A stretch of 64,000 bases of DNA, from assembly GCA_045106555.1 (NCBI GenBank), contig JBGCET010000002.1, forward strand, positions 124,001 through 188,000, read 5' to 3'. Made by a program: the position numbers and the translations under genes. This DNA comes from JANQOZ01 sp045106555 (GTDB lineage Bacteria > Pseudomonadota > Gammaproteobacteria > Xanthomonadales > SZUA-38). Below the pieces are notes generated by a model that saw only the letters and a program-made list of their open reading frames with translations, did not search any database and was not told the DNA's origin. Of this stretch, positions 36,818-45,514 are shown piece after piece (the first letter of the stretch is position 1; each line of letters starts with the position of its first letter).

Positions 36818-38236
36818 TTAAGGGTCCAGCGCAATGCCTTTGCTGAAAACTCGATGAATATTGCGGGTATTGCTGATGTTCTCCAGCGGATTGCCGTTGA
36901 GCAACACCAAGTCCGCGCGAAAGCCCTCCTGAATAAGGCCCATCTCGCTTTCCAACGAAAAAAACTGCGCAGGTCGGGTTGTTGCACTTGCCAGCACTTC
37001 CAGGGCAGGTAGGCCCGCCTCCCTCAACAGCTCCAGTTCGCGGTGCAGGCTATAGCCGGGAATAGCGAATCCAATGGGCGTATCGGTACCCGCCGCAAAT
37101 GGCACCCCGGCGCGAAACATCTCGCCGGTTAAGAACATGGCGAATTTTGTGGCAGTGAGGTCTCTGACTCTGGGGTTGGCCCGCTGGAATTGAGCGTAAG
37201 TGTCCCATTCGCCGCGGATGGGCTGGGGCATCTGAGCCAAAGCCGACTGCCAATCGCCTCGGGTGTAGGGGGGCTGCAGACCGAACGCGTTCAGGCGCAG
37301 CGTTGGTGCCTGTAGGGTATTTCGCAGAGCGTTCATCGTCTCCAGGCATCGAGCGCGGTCATAGTTGCTTATGGCTTCGGCAATCTGTTCTCGCCGTACA
37401 GCGGTGCGAAGTTCAAACCCGCTGGCATCTCCGGCGCCGGCGACCATCTCTTTACGTCGATCAAGCAGGGCCTTCGCGTTAGATGCACAATCGAGTTCTA
37501 TGTTGCGCAGGTGCTGAATACCATCCACCAAAGCTCCAGATACACGGGCCGACATAACCAGCGGCACATGGGATTCAATCGGCAGCTTATGCTCTCGCGC
37601 GGCGTCGACCAAGGCGTGGAAAATTTCCGGCGTGACCAGCTCATAGATCTTGATGAAATCAGCGCCGCTGTCTTTCAAGTGTTTCACGATCTGGCGTGCC
37701 TGGTCTGCCGACGCCACGGGTGTGCCCAGTTCTTCTCGACCTACGCCGTCATAAACCACTCTGGGTCCATCCAGCAATGGGCCGGAGAAAAACACTCGAG
37801 GTGCCCGCGTTCCCGGGGTTCTGAGGTGATTCACTACCGGCAGCAGTTTTTCCAGCGTGCCGCCGGTGTCGCGGACGCTGGTAATGCCAAACTTTAAAAA
37901 CAGTTCGGGCATCGCGGCTGTCAGACCGTCGGTATAGGTCAGGTGAACATGAAAATCCCATAATCCGGGGATCAGAAACTTGCCATCACCATCAATACGC
38001 CGACTGACCGGTGGCAATGGATCATCCACTGACTGGACGTGGGTAATGGTATCGCCACGGAAGACCACGTTCTGACGGTCTTTTTTGCCGTTGACAGGAT
38101 CAATGGTCGTGACGTTGATGATAGCGACGGCGCGACTGTTACCCGTTGGGTTTCCGGCGCAGCCAGCAACAGTGATCAGCAGGCTTATCAGCACGATGCT
38201 TAGGAAACCAACGAGCGTACAGGGCCGGTGTGACAT
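36818..38236 (-). CDS. Amidohydrolase-family lipoprotein
   Basis: The 472-residue protein begins with a lipoprotein signal ending in VAGC (Cys26). It has a metal-dependent hydrolase core: GLWDFHVHL (HxH ligands), FIKIYEL with the Lys often carboxylated to bridge two metals, PIESHVPL, and AAGTDTPIGF with the catalytic Asp. It resembles the imidazolonepropionase-like and prolidase-like exported amidohydrolases that cleave amide or cyclic C-N bonds. I chose the ATG at 38236, which puts the signal peptide at the N-terminus; the frame extends to 38305. It lies at the end of the leftward IclR/VOC/flavoprotein operon, 52 bases after the second hydrolase, and could finish the same pathway at the envelope. 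Confidence 0.88.
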   Translation of the reverse strand: MSHRPCTLVGFLSIVLISLLITVAGCAGNPTGNSRAVAIINVTTIDPVNGKKDRQNVVFRGDTITHVQSVDDPLPPVSRRIDGDGKFLIPGLWDFHVHLTYTDGLTAAMPELFLKFGITSVRDTGGTLEKLLPVVNHLRTPGTRAPRVFFSGPLLDGPRVVYDGVGREELGTPVASADQARQIVKHLKDSGADFIKIYELVTPEIFHALVDAAREHKLPIESHVPLVMSARVSGALVDGIQHLRNIELDCASNAKALLDRRKEMVAGAGDASGFELRTAVRREQIAEAISNYDRARCLETMNALRNTLQAPTLRLNAFGLQPPYTRGDWQSALAQMPQPIRGEWDTYAQFQRANPRVRDLTATKFAMFLTGEMFRAGVPFAAGTDTPIGFAIPGYSLHRELELLREAGLPALEVLASATTRPAQFFSLESEMGLIQEGFRADLVLLNGNPLENISNTRNIHRVFSKGIALDP

Positions 38237-38288
38237 AAACCCCTGAGGTGCAATCTCAGAGCAGGCACTCCCACCGCTTTTCAGCATG

Positions 38289-39116
38289 TCAGACCCCATC
38301 ATCAAGAAAACTGCTTGTGCATTGCGCTATTTCCACCGCGGCTTCATCCAGCACCGCCTGAGTAATGTGGAGCTTTTCCACCAGTTCAGCGTTAGCCAGC
38401 AGTTTCGCCGCTCGGCGAGTGGGCTTAAGCAAGATCGATTGGGTGGCAATCAACAGACATCGAGCCGACAGTTCGGCTAGCTGGGCTTCCACGTCATGAC
38501 TGAAGGCGGCATAAAATGCCGCATTCATGTTCCCCATGGGGCGGAGCTGTTCCACAAAAAGCTCAACGGCCCGATCCAGACCCAGGCTGTCCAGGCGATT
38601 GGTAACATTAAAGTCCCAGGCGGGAAGCAATGCATCGAGGGATCGGGGTAAGGGGTGGGGTATGACCAATTCTTTTTTGTATTGAGCTCGGGTTTCAGGT
38701 TCGAAAGCGGGTATATCGACCAGGACTACGTTGTTGACCTGGTCAGGTCGCAGCAACGCCATCTCGGCGGCCACCAGACAGCCTGTGTGGAATCCAAGAA
38801 CATCAATCGGCTGGTTGGGTGACAGCGTGTCGGAAACGGCGATTGCGGCCAGGGCAAAATCGGTAATGCTGGGTTTGTCACTGGCGGGGTCGGAAGCGCC
38901 GAAACCCGGATAATCGGGTGCAACGACGCGACGCCCCGCTATCAGGTGAGGCGCCAGCGTGTTAAACGCGGCGCCGCTGTATGGCGAGGGGTGCAGGCAG
39001 TACAAATCAGAATGGTTTGTGGAACGCTGGCCCAGGCCCCAGCCATGCCAATGCATCTGGCCGAAAGGCCCCGGGCAATAGCCGCGTTCAGACCGCTGCC
39101 GGGCATCGGCGTCCAT
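38289..39116 (-). CDS. Alpha/beta-hydrolase-fold protein with His at the nucleophile elbow
   Basis: The 275-residue protein shows the fold clearly: LHPSPYSGAAF (oxyanion region), VVAPDYPGFGASD, then LGFHTGCLVAAEMAL, where the elbow GxSxG is Gly108-Phe-His110-Thr-Gly112. The nucleophile position is therefore His, not Ser, Cys or Asp. No clear catalytic His appears near the C-terminus. Some alpha/beta-hydrolase homologues with GxHTG elbows exist, but their chemistry is not known to me. The ATG overlaps the IclR stop by one base (TAATG). It may be a non-hydrolytic lyase, a binding protein, or an enzyme using other residues. Confidence 0.82.
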   Translation of the reverse strand: MDADARQRSERGYCPGPFGQMHWHGWGLGQRSTNHSDLYCLHPSPYSGAAFNTLAPHLIAGRRVVAPDYPGFGASDPASDKPSITDFALAAIAVSDTLSPNQPIDVLGFHTGCLVAAEMALLRPDQVNNVVLVDIPAFEPETRAQYKKELVIPHPLPRSLDALLPAWDFNVTNRLDSLGLDRAVELFVEQLRPMGNMNAAFYAAFSHDVEAQLAELSARCLLIATQSILLKPTRRAAKLLANAELVEKLHITQAVLDEAAVEIAQCTSSFLDDGV

Positions 39117-39871
39117 TACCGGGCCGCGCCAATTTTGAAGTAAGTTTTGATGCCGTATTTTCGGGTGAGCCTTTTCAGATCTTTATGATGCTGTTGCTGG
39201 TTTTGCCGAATCCGTTCGCTGGGGCCTACAACTCCGATAACCATGACGTCCTGGGATAACAGCCCGGTGACCGGTGTACACACCGCCCCAATGCCCTGGA
39301 TGAAAACATCACACATGGTGACGGTTCCCCGCTGGACGAGATGTTGTCGAACATCCTTTATGCGGTCTAGCGCTGCCTGCTGAGGTTTATGCGTGTTGAC
39401 GAAGTTGTCCATGCGCGCGTCGTCAAGTACTGACAGTGCAGTCAGGCCAGTCAGTGATGTTGATGCCGGCATCAACAGACCCACACGAACACTCACCCCT
39501 ACCGCGTGACGACACTCCAGGCCGTGGACGATTTTCACCTGATCGCCGGTGAGGCGACTGAGGTTAATCGTCTCTTTGGTGCAGTCGTTGAGGTCGCTGA
39601 CGAGGTCCAGCATGCGGCTGTCGCGCTCCAGATATTCCCGGGCCCATTCGATGCTGGAAACCAGTTTTCTTGATGGCGTGTACGTCCAGTCCTCAGGGTT
39701 GTAATCAGCGTAACCCAGGTCATGCATGCTCTTGAGCAGGGCATGGGAGCTGGTCAGGGGGTAACCCAGCTGACGAGAAATCTCCTTCGCCGCCAGCGGC
39801 TCGCGCTGATCGTCAAACAGTTCGAGGATTTCAAACACTCGGCGTACCGATTTGATGGTGCTGTCAGACAT
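39116..39871 (-). CDS. IclR-family transcriptional regulator
   Basis: The 251-residue protein has an N-terminal winged helix (SVRRVFEILELFDD, then AAKEISRQLGYPLTSSHALLKSM) and a C-terminal IclR effector domain (SRLTGDQVKIVHGLECRHAV, VRVGLLMPAST, TGLTALSVLDD). IclR proteins bind small organic acids and regulate catabolic operons. The gene sits inside the operon it probably controls. Around its start codon, ATGATGTG (39870-39877) and CACATGAT (39897-39904) form a seven-of-eight inverted repeat, and TGTGCCA occurs twice 18 bases apart, so autoregulation is possible. Confidence 0.93.
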   Translation of the reverse strand: MSDSTIKSVRRVFEILELFDDQREPLAAKEISRQLGYPLTSSHALLKSMHDLGYADYNPEDWTYTPSRKLVSSIEWAREYLERDSRMLDLVSDLNDCTKETINLSRLTGDQVKIVHGLECRHAVGVSVRVGLLMPASTSLTGLTALSVLDDARMDNFVNTHKPQQAALDRIKDVRQHLVQRGTVTMCDVFIQGIGAVCTPVTGLLSQDVMVIGVVGPSERIRQNQQQHHKDLKRLTRKYGIKTYFKIGAAR

Positions 39872-39921
39872 GATGTGCCAGGAAATTCAGGTGTGCCACA
39901 TGATACCGGATTCGGCGCCAA

Positions 39922-40743
39922 TCAGGCCGCCATCCGCAAGAGTGCAGACTCTATGACCTGGGCCACGTCATTGGTTTTGTAATCAAGATAGCCATGATTC
40001 CAGTCGGGCAAATCGATCAAGGTTCCATTCTTAAGGTGGCCCAAGGTTCGCGGCGTCATTTTGTAGAGGTCGTCGCCCGGATTCAGCAGGGTGACTGGAT
40101 GGGGTAGTGATTCAATAGCCTCGATGAATCGCTCGTTGTAATCAAACACCGCTGACGACCCCCAGCCGTAATGTTGGTTCCAGCGCACTATTTCCGCCAG
40201 GCTCTCAGCTTTCATAGGCAGTGACATTTCTGGCGCTGAATTTGATGCCACCATCCGCCACAGATCTTTGAATCGAGTGCCGTCATCATCAAGAGGCGCC
40301 GGCGTCATCGATTGTCGAATAGCGGTGACATCATCGGAAGACAGCGTGGCGGCAGAGGACAGGATCAACGCGCCCACGTGTTCGGGGCGTTGACGGGTCG
40401 CGGCGACAGCGAGCTTCGCGCCGGCGTGAATGCCAAACAGGTTGACCTTGCCATGGGAGCGCAGCAGGTCGAGCTGGTCTACTACCTGCCAAATAGCCGT
40501 CGCGTACTGCTCGGCAGCAATGGGCACGGGTGGTGGGCAGGATTCGCCGTGGCCAGGGAAATCCGGGGCAACAGCAATACGTGTTTCGCTGACCACTTCA
40601 ATAAGACGCGAAAAATTCCGCCCAGATTGAGGAAACATGTGGAGCAACACCAGTGGCGTCTGTGATGGATTATCAGGGCCCGCAAATCGCAAATGAATTT
40701 GACCGTAATCGCCGTCGATAAAGGTTCGTTTCGCCTTAGTCAT
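39922..40743 (-). CDS. Second alpha/beta-hydrolase-fold protein with His at the nucleophile elbow
   Basis: The 273-residue protein has the fold landmarks LVLLHMFPQSGRNF, VAPDFPGHGES and NLFGIHAGAKLAVAA. Here the elbow GxSxG reads Gly104-Ile-His106-Ala-Gly108. A possible catalytic His is present late (LPDWNHGYLDY) and an acidic residue precedes it (LLNPGDDLYK), so only the nucleophile is changed. The size and fold match C-C bond hydrolases that follow ring-cleaving dioxygenases, but those use Ser. The ATG at 40743 lies 12 bases after the VOC stop; the frame extends upstream only over the VOC gene. It shares the GxHxG feature with the gene 1.2 kb away. Confidence 0.83.
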   Translation of the reverse strand: MTKAKRTFIDGDYGQIHLRFAGPDNPSQTPLVLLHMFPQSGRNFSRLIEVVSETRIAVAPDFPGHGESCPPPVPIAAEQYATAIWQVVDQLDLLRSHGKVNLFGIHAGAKLAVAATRQRPEHVGALILSSAATLSSDDVTAIRQSMTPAPLDDDGTRFKDLWRMVASNSAPEMSLPMKAESLAEIVRWNQHYGWGSSAVFDYNERFIEAIESLPHPVTLLNPGDDLYKMTPRTLGHLKNGTLIDLPDWNHGYLDYKTNDVAQVIESALLRMAA

Positions 40744-40754
40744 GTTTGTCGGCG

Positions 40755-41738
40755 CTACTGAACAAACTCGAGCTGAAAACCCTCGCTGTCTTCCACCAGC
40801 ATCGATTGATCGGCTTTTATGCATGGGCTGACCGATGGGCCAGGCGGCCTGACAATGGTCAACCCAAAGGCGGTCGCTCGCCGATGAACCTCTTCGATAT
40901 TGGTGGTTGTGAATGTCCACATCACAACCCCGCGACTGCTGGCGGTTTGCGCAGCGGCCGTCGGGCGGTTCAGGTCAAAATGATCCATGAACACCAGGTA
41001 ACCGGTATTGGCGCCGGGAGCAAATGCCTGTACAAAGCGTTCCTTGGCGCCTTCCGGTAACAGCAGGCCAGAACGTTCGCCGATATCGAAGGTGGCGTCG
41101 CGACGGATCTCATAACCCATTACCGTCTCCAGCATCTCAGCCATCCGATCGGCATCAGCCACGTTGCGCGCTGAGTAGGCGGCGCCCCCCAGGCCGGTTC
41201 CTTGATCAATAGGCCCAACTGGGATAAACATGTCCGGCCGTTTCACCCCTAACAGCAAGATATTCTCCGGTGCTTTGTAGAGAATTTCGGCCGACACATA
41301 CGATTGTCCGTCCGGGCTAGTGAAGGTCATTTCTTTGACCCCGATGGTGGATTCTACGCCGATGCGTTTCATGACCTCTTCATGGGCGTAGAGATCGTTC
41401 ATCGGAAAACTCACCGTCACGCCACCGAGATCGTGACCGCTGTGACTGGTTCGAACCTGGGGCCGCTCTGGAGTAACGTTGATTACTCGCAGCTGGACAT
41501 TGGCACCGTCTCCCGCCTTGCCGTATCCGCGGATCTGTAACAGGACGGCAGGGTCCACACCCAAGTAATCGGCTGCATCTCCCAGGCTCGGCGCGGCGTC
41601 GTCGCAGATGGTCAGTCCGTACCCTTGAGCGAGTAGTTCATCCACCCTGTCCATCTCAGCGGTAACGTAAGTAACAGTGTGCAGCGGCCCGACCAATGCC
41701 TCAGCGGGGCGGCTCTTGGGTACAAAAATATCTTCCAT
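40755..41738 (-). CDS. Two-domain VOC-superfamily protein (extradiol-dioxygenase-like fold)
   Basis: The 327-residue protein is built from four beta-alpha-beta modules, with His20 (PLHTV) opening the first, module starts near 105, 185 and 270, and the end LEDSEG-type loop EDSEGFQLEFV with Glu324. Size and layout match two-domain extradiol dioxygenases. In those enzymes the iron is held by two His and one Glu of the C-terminal half. By eye the two His positions are Tyr188 and Trp274 here, with only Glu324 kept, so a normal extradiol site is unlikely. It follows the flavoprotein gene by 23 bases and precedes the hydrolase by 11. A non-redox VOC isomerase, lyase or binding role is possible. Confidence 0.82.
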   Translation of the reverse strand: MEDIFVPKSRPAEALVGPLHTVTYVTAEMDRVDELLAQGYGLTICDDAAPSLGDAADYLGVDPAVLLQIRGYGKAGDGANVQLRVINVTPERPQVRTSHSGHDLGGVTVSFPMNDLYAHEEVMKRIGVESTIGVKEMTFTSPDGQSYVSAEILYKAPENILLLGVKRPDMFIPVGPIDQGTGLGGAAYSARNVADADRMAEMLETVMGYEIRRDATFDIGERSGLLLPEGAKERFVQAFAPGANTGYLVFMDHFDLNRPTAAAQTASSRGVVMWTFTTTNIEEVHRRATAFGLTIVRPPGPSVSPCIKADQSMLVEDSEGFQLEFVQ

Positions 41739-41761
41739 TTGGGTAAATCCTTGCTGTCGTG

Positions 41762-43258
41762 TCAGACGAGTTTTTCGAGAATTTCAAACGCCGCGCGTTC
41801 ACCAGATTCCATCGCTCCTTCCATGCCGCGATTCATTACTGCGGTATGTTCGCCGGCAAAGTGAAGGCGTTTCCAGGGCGCTCTCATTTGGCGCGAGAAG
41901 CGGGTAATTTGTCCTGGTTTCCAGTAGGCATATGCGCCGCCAAAAAACGGCGAGCGGTTCCAGGAAAATACCTTCAGCAGTTTCAGTGCGCCCCGGGTTG
42001 ACGGGCGAATCCGTGCGAGATCATCGACGATGAGCTGGGCCGCCTGGGCTGGCGCCATTCGGTCAAGGTATTGAGCCATGGTGCCATTCACAAAAGACAG
42101 GCAGCTGGTGATGTCGTCAGGTTTACTTGGATCGTTTTGCAACGCCATGAAACGCCCGGGCGTGCGGTCCGTCCACATGCTGGGTGGCAGTTTGTCTTTT
42201 TCCCAGTATGGCTTGGTGGCTTTGAAGTGGGCTTGAAATACAGGGGTGTAGCCCAGTTCGTTCACAGCCTGGGCCTGCAGACCCTCAAGGTTTGGGCTGA
42301 TATCTACGTGACGCAACGCGCTAAAGGCCAACGTACACAGACAGAAGCGAGCGTGATAACGGGTGCCATCGGCTGTCGTGACGGTGACGCCACCGGCCTG
42401 GGAATCAATGCCCCGTACGTGTTGGCCCAGAATCGGCGGCGACGTAAGTCCGCCTGCCATGGCTTCGGGAATGCGCTGATTACCGCCTGCCGCCGCCATG
42501 GAGCCTGCCGACGAGCCACTGTACAGCGAGCGCACCAGGTTGCTGGACTGGTATCCCATCAACGCCGACAGGTCGTGGGTGTTGCTGCCGTAGCTCATGT
42601 TGGTTCCGGCGCCCAGCTTAATGGCTTGAGGATTAATCCCTCGCTGAACCATCAGGTCATGAACCGAGATATCGTGGGCTGCATAGGCGCCGCTTTGCCA
42701 GGCGGCCAGATCACCCTTAGGCAGCGGGTTGTGCGCTTCTCCGTAAAGCATGAACTGCACAATATGCAGCGGTAATTGGCGCATCTCCGGTTGGGAAAAC
42801 GGGTTTGCCGCATGGTCAGCCCATTGGTCCGGGGTAATGACATTTCCGCCCACGTGGTACAGGAACTTGCCGGGCCGTCCTTCCGTTCTTGGCCGTGATT
42901 TCTGCATGGGCACCTTGTATTTTTGTGCGGCATACAGCAGGCGGGCATATTGAGAGCCAATACCGCTGCCGCCCATTTCCGGGAAGCCAGGAATTTCGCT
43001 GGCGTCCGCGGTATGCACTCGGCCGCCAATGCGCTGGGTGCCCTCGATAATGCGTACGGAAAATCCGGCTTCCTGCAAAATCAGCGCAGCGTTCAAGCCA
43101 GATAAGCCGGCGCCAATGATCAGCACATCGTCCCGCGTTGGCTGGGCCAGGGTTTGTCCTGCTGATAGGCTGAGGGCACCGGCGGACAGTGCCATGGCTC
43201 TTAAGGCCTGGCGTCTGGACCATCCGCTACGCGGCGATTTTTGGCTTGGGCGGCTCAT
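41762..43258 (-). CDS. Tat-exported flavin amine oxidase-like protein (first copy)
   Basis: The 498-residue protein starts with a twin-arginine signal (SRRQALRAM, Arg15-Arg16, then a hydrophobic stretch to AQP). It has the FAD Rossmann motif IIGAGLSGLNAAL, the second FAD motif RIGGRVHT, and the C-terminal FAGEHTAVMNRGMEGAMESG typical of monoamine oxidases and related amino-acid, polyamine or carotenoid oxidoreductases. It should act in the periplasm. It is the first gene of the leftward six-gene operon. A second copy with the same landmarks, including K/RPGQ(I/V)T near the end, is encoded at 48258-49715. The divergent gene upstream starts only 79 bases away across a palindromic operator candidate. 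Confidence 0.9.
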   Translation of the reverse strand: MSRPSQKSPRSGWSRRQALRAMALSAGALSLSAGQTLAQPTRDDVLIIGAGLSGLNAALILQEAGFSVRIIEGTQRIGGRVHTADASEIPGFPEMGGSGIGSQYARLLYAAQKYKVPMQKSRPRTEGRPGKFLYHVGGNVITPDQWADHAANPFSQPEMRQLPLHIVQFMLYGEAHNPLPKGDLAAWQSGAYAAHDISVHDLMVQRGINPQAIKLGAGTNMSYGSNTHDLSALMGYQSSNLVRSLYSGSSAGSMAAAGGNQRIPEAMAGGLTSPPILGQHVRGIDSQAGGVTVTTADGTRYHARFCLCTLAFSALRHVDISPNLEGLQAQAVNELGYTPVFQAHFKATKPYWEKDKLPPSMWTDRTPGRFMALQNDPSKPDDITSCLSFVNGTMAQYLDRMAPAQAAQLIVDDLARIRPSTRGALKLLKVFSWNRSPFFGGAYAYWKPGQITRFSRQMRAPWKRLHFAGEHTAVMNRGMEGAMESGERAAFEILEKLV

Positions 43259-43289
43259 GAATTGTTGTCCTTATGGCTGGCTTGACTTG

Positions 43290-43317
43290 CACATATGCGT
43301 GTACATTGTACACATAC
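43290..43317. promoter_or_regulatory. Palindromic operator candidate between flavoprotein and repeat-protein genes
   Basis: GTGTACATTGTACAC (43299-43313) is a perfect 15-base palindrome about a central T. It is preceded by CACATATG (43290-43297). It lies in the 79-base gap between two divergent genes, so it can control both. A related 28-base element occurs at 45424-45451. Confidence 0.6.
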
Positions 43318-43337
43318 GAGCAAATTCAGAGGGTAAA

Positions 43338-44603
43338 ATGAATCGATTGAGCATACCATTGGTGCTCGCTGCGAGTCTTCTGGCGTCGGGACTTGTGCAG
43401 GCAAGCTGCCAATCGGCGCCAACCCAGAAATGTCTGCTTGTTCAGGCGGGTCAAGGGCTGGAGGCCATTGATGAGTCGACAAGCCGAATTGATGGGATGA
43501 TGGAGCTCGCGGCAGCGCTGGCTGCGGGCGGTGATCAGCGCGAAGCGTTTGTCCTGCTGCTGCGTGCTGCGGTGAGCGCGGGTGCTCAGCCCGAGATCAG
43601 TCGCCGAGCAGAACTCATGGCCAGCGTGAGTCAGGCGGTTTCAGATCATGTGACCCTTGGCGCTGGGCGCAGAGCTGCGACCCAGATGGCCGAAGCGGCT
43701 CTTTTGGCCGTAGACGGCGTGCAGTCCGAAGACAAACGGGTGGATTTACGAGGGAAGTCGCTGGTCGCGCTAGCCTCCGCGAGTGATCCCGGTCGCGCCC
43801 TCAAGCAGGCCCAAGCTCTGGCCGAAGGCAGCGATAACGCGGCCTCTTATAAAGCCCGCACGCTAAAAGCGCTGGCATCCATTGCAGGCCGTTCCGACCC
43901 TGACCAGGGCAAGGCAATACTGACATCGATCACGATGGGCCTTAGCTACTATCAGGCCACAGCGTACGCCGACCTGGCACTGGCGGCGGCGCAACGCCAA
44001 GACACCCGCGGCGCCCTAGCGTTGCTGCCAACCGCGGTGGAAATTGCCCGAGCTCAGGACGAAGGATATTTTGTCGGTGGAGCCTTGCGCGAAGCCGCGA
44101 TGGCTTACCTGGCCGCGGGCCAGAACGCGACCGCTGATGCGCTGTTCGACGAGGCGGTTCGGGGCGCCAAGGCGGCGGGCTCGGTGCAACAACAGGCAAG
44201 GGCCATTAGCCGAATCGCATCAGACCTGGCTGATGTACAGCGCTTTGATCAGGCCCGCTTATTGCTACCCCAGGCGGTGACGTTGGCCCGCGAGGAATCG
44301 GCCGAACCTCTCAGGATGTGGTGTTTTTACGAAATTGCCGGGTCGGCAGCGGCGTCGGGTGATCTGAATCTGGCACAGAAACTCCTGCAAGAGATTTCCC
44401 CGGAGGTGGCTTTTTCCGGCCGCCCTCTCCTCGCTGCGGCTCAGCGGGATGTGGCGTGGGGAATGGCAAGACATGGCAAGACCACTCAAGCCATCGCGCT
44501 GGCCCAGGACATCACTTCAGCTCGGGAACGGGTACAGGCGCTGTCGAGAATCGTCCGGATGATGGCGGATCCAGCGATGACCGCGCTGCCTCGTTACCTG
44601 TGA
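43338..44603 (+). CDS. Exported helical-repeat (TPR-like) protein
   Basis: The 421-residue protein has a signal peptide (LVLAASLLASGLVQA, cleavage before Ser-Cys). After it come pairs of Ala-rich helices of about 35-40 residues (for example ALADLALAAAQRQDTRGALALL, shortened here to its core, and AISRIASDLADVQRFDQARLL), a TPR/SEL1-like solenoid. Such proteins bind partners rather than catalyse. The ATG has GAGGG five bases upstream; the frame stays open back into the divergent gene, but those residues are not credible. It faces away from the flavoprotein operon, shares its operator, and could be a periplasmic scaffold for the exported enzymes here. Confidence 0.82.
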   Translation: MNRLSIPLVLAASLLASGLVQASCQSAPTQKCLLVQAGQGLEAIDESTSRIDGMMELAAALAAGGDQREAFVLLLRAAVSAGAQPEISRRAELMASVSQAVSDHVTLGAGRRAATQMAEAALLAVDGVQSEDKRVDLRGKSLVALASASDPGRALKQAQALAEGSDNAASYKARTLKALASIAGRSDPDQGKAILTSITMGLSYYQATAYADLALAAAQRQDTRGALALLPTAVEIARAQDEGYFVGGALREAAMAYLAAGQNATADALFDEAVRGAKAAGSVQQQARAISRIASDLADVQRFDQARLLLPQAVTLAREESAEPLRMWCFYEIAGSAAASGDLNLAQKLLQEISPEVAFSGRPLLAAAQRDVAWGMARHGKTTQAIALAQDITSARERVQALSRIVRMMADPAMTALPRYL

Positions 44604-44610
44604 CGGTGCA

Positions 44611-44907
44611 CTAGTCGGGCATTTCTACCAGTTGGACTTCAACCTCAGCCAAGCCTTCGCGCAGTTTTTTCACCTCAGCGTATTCTTCTGAGTCCCAAAA
44701 AGCGCGGGCTGTGGCTCGGTCTGGCCACTTGGAAATAGCGATGGAGGTATACCCCTCGAGGGTGCCCTCCAGCAGTTCTGCTCCCGGGGCCAGCACCAGG
44801 TATTGACCGCCAAATTTCTTCACCAGCGCCGCTGCAGCGCTGCCATAGCCGGTGCGAAACTTGTCTCGGTCATGGATTTTTGCCGCAATAATCATGTAGG
44901 CCGCCAT
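44611..44907 (-). CDS. DUF1330 domain protein
   Basis: The 98-residue protein is a small ferredoxin-like alpha/beta barrel monomer of the DUF1330 family: YMIIAAKIHDRDKF at the start, KFGGQYLVLAPGAELLEG, and ISKWPDRATARAFWDSEEY. Proteins of this group are related to dimeric alpha-beta-barrel monooxygenases and isomerases, but most have no assigned function. It follows the cytochrome c gene by 19 bases on the same strand and ends seven bases from the convergent repeat-protein gene. Confidence 0.88.
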   Translation of the reverse strand: MAAYMIIAAKIHDRDKFRTGYGSAAAALVKKFGGQYLVLAPGAELLEGTLEGYTSIAISKWPDRATARAFWDSEEYAEVKKLREGLAEVEVQLVEMPD

Positions 44908-44926
44908 AGCGTGTAATGTCCTTTGT

Positions 44927-45361
44927 TTAAGGCTGTGTTTCTACCTGTAGGTAATCGATGATAGCGCTTCGATCTGCCGCTTTCGCGACGCCGGCAAACG
45001 CCATGATGGTGCCAGGTACTTTGCCGGTTGGGCTTGTGATGAACGCATCAATTTGTTCGCGACTCCATACGATGTCTGCGGCTTTCAACGCGTCAGAATA
45101 GCCGAAGCCCTCAGCGCTTGCTGCGCTGCGTCCGAAAAGGCCGCTGAGGTTTGGGCCCACTCGATGGCCCTGATCTTTCTTCAGGGCATGGCAGGCTTGG
45201 CACTGTAAGAACAGAATTTTTCCTCGGCGCAAAGTGGCCTCACTGACCGCAGGCGAAGTCGACGCTGCGGGATCTGGCGAGGTTTGGCCGTTGCTGCAGG
45301 CTGGTATGGCAATTAACGCCAGCAAAACAGTGGGTAGCGAAATGACGTTTGGAATCTGCAT
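44927..45361 (-). CDS. Exported class I cytochrome c
   Basis: The 144-residue protein has a hydrophobic export segment ending IPACSNG, possibly a lipobox although Pro before Ala is unusual. After a Pro/Ser/Ala-rich linker comes one haem c domain: CQACH binding motif, GHRVGPNLSGLFGR after it, and PGTIMAFAG carrying the sixth-ligand Met. It is a periplasmic or membrane-anchored single-electron carrier. It could accept electrons from the Tat-exported flavoproteins in this region, though that is an inference from location. The ATG at 45361 is preferred over a GTG four codons upstream. Confidence 0.88.
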   Translation of the reverse strand: MQIPNVISLPTVLLALIAIPACSNGQTSPDPAASTSPAVSEATLRRGKILFLQCQACHALKKDQGHRVGPNLSGLFGRSAASAEGFGYSDALKAADIVWSREQIDAFITSPTGKVPGTIMAFAGVAKAADRSAIIDYLQVETQP

Positions 45362-45423
45362 GGAAAGGTTCACCTTGGGGTGCTCGTCGGCCTCTGTTGG
45401 GCCATTGTTGGATTAAATCGTAT

Positions 45424-45451
45424 CACATATGAGTCTGTATCATACTCAGAT
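45424..45451. promoter_or_regulatory. Imperfect palindrome in the cytochrome c / CpcT-like divergent promoter
   Basis: From 45427 to 45451 nine of twelve base pairs match about a centre at 45439, with arms TGAGT and ACTCA. The 28 bases beginning CACATATG at 45424 match those at 43290 at about 20 positions. TATACT at 45477-45482 is a plausible -10 box for the rightward CpcT-like gene, placing this element at or just upstream of its promoter. Confidence 0.5.
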
Positions 45452-45514
45452 GTAAATGCACGACGCCTGCTTTGTGTATACTGTCTGCCCCTAAAATACC
45501 TCAGGTAGATTCAG

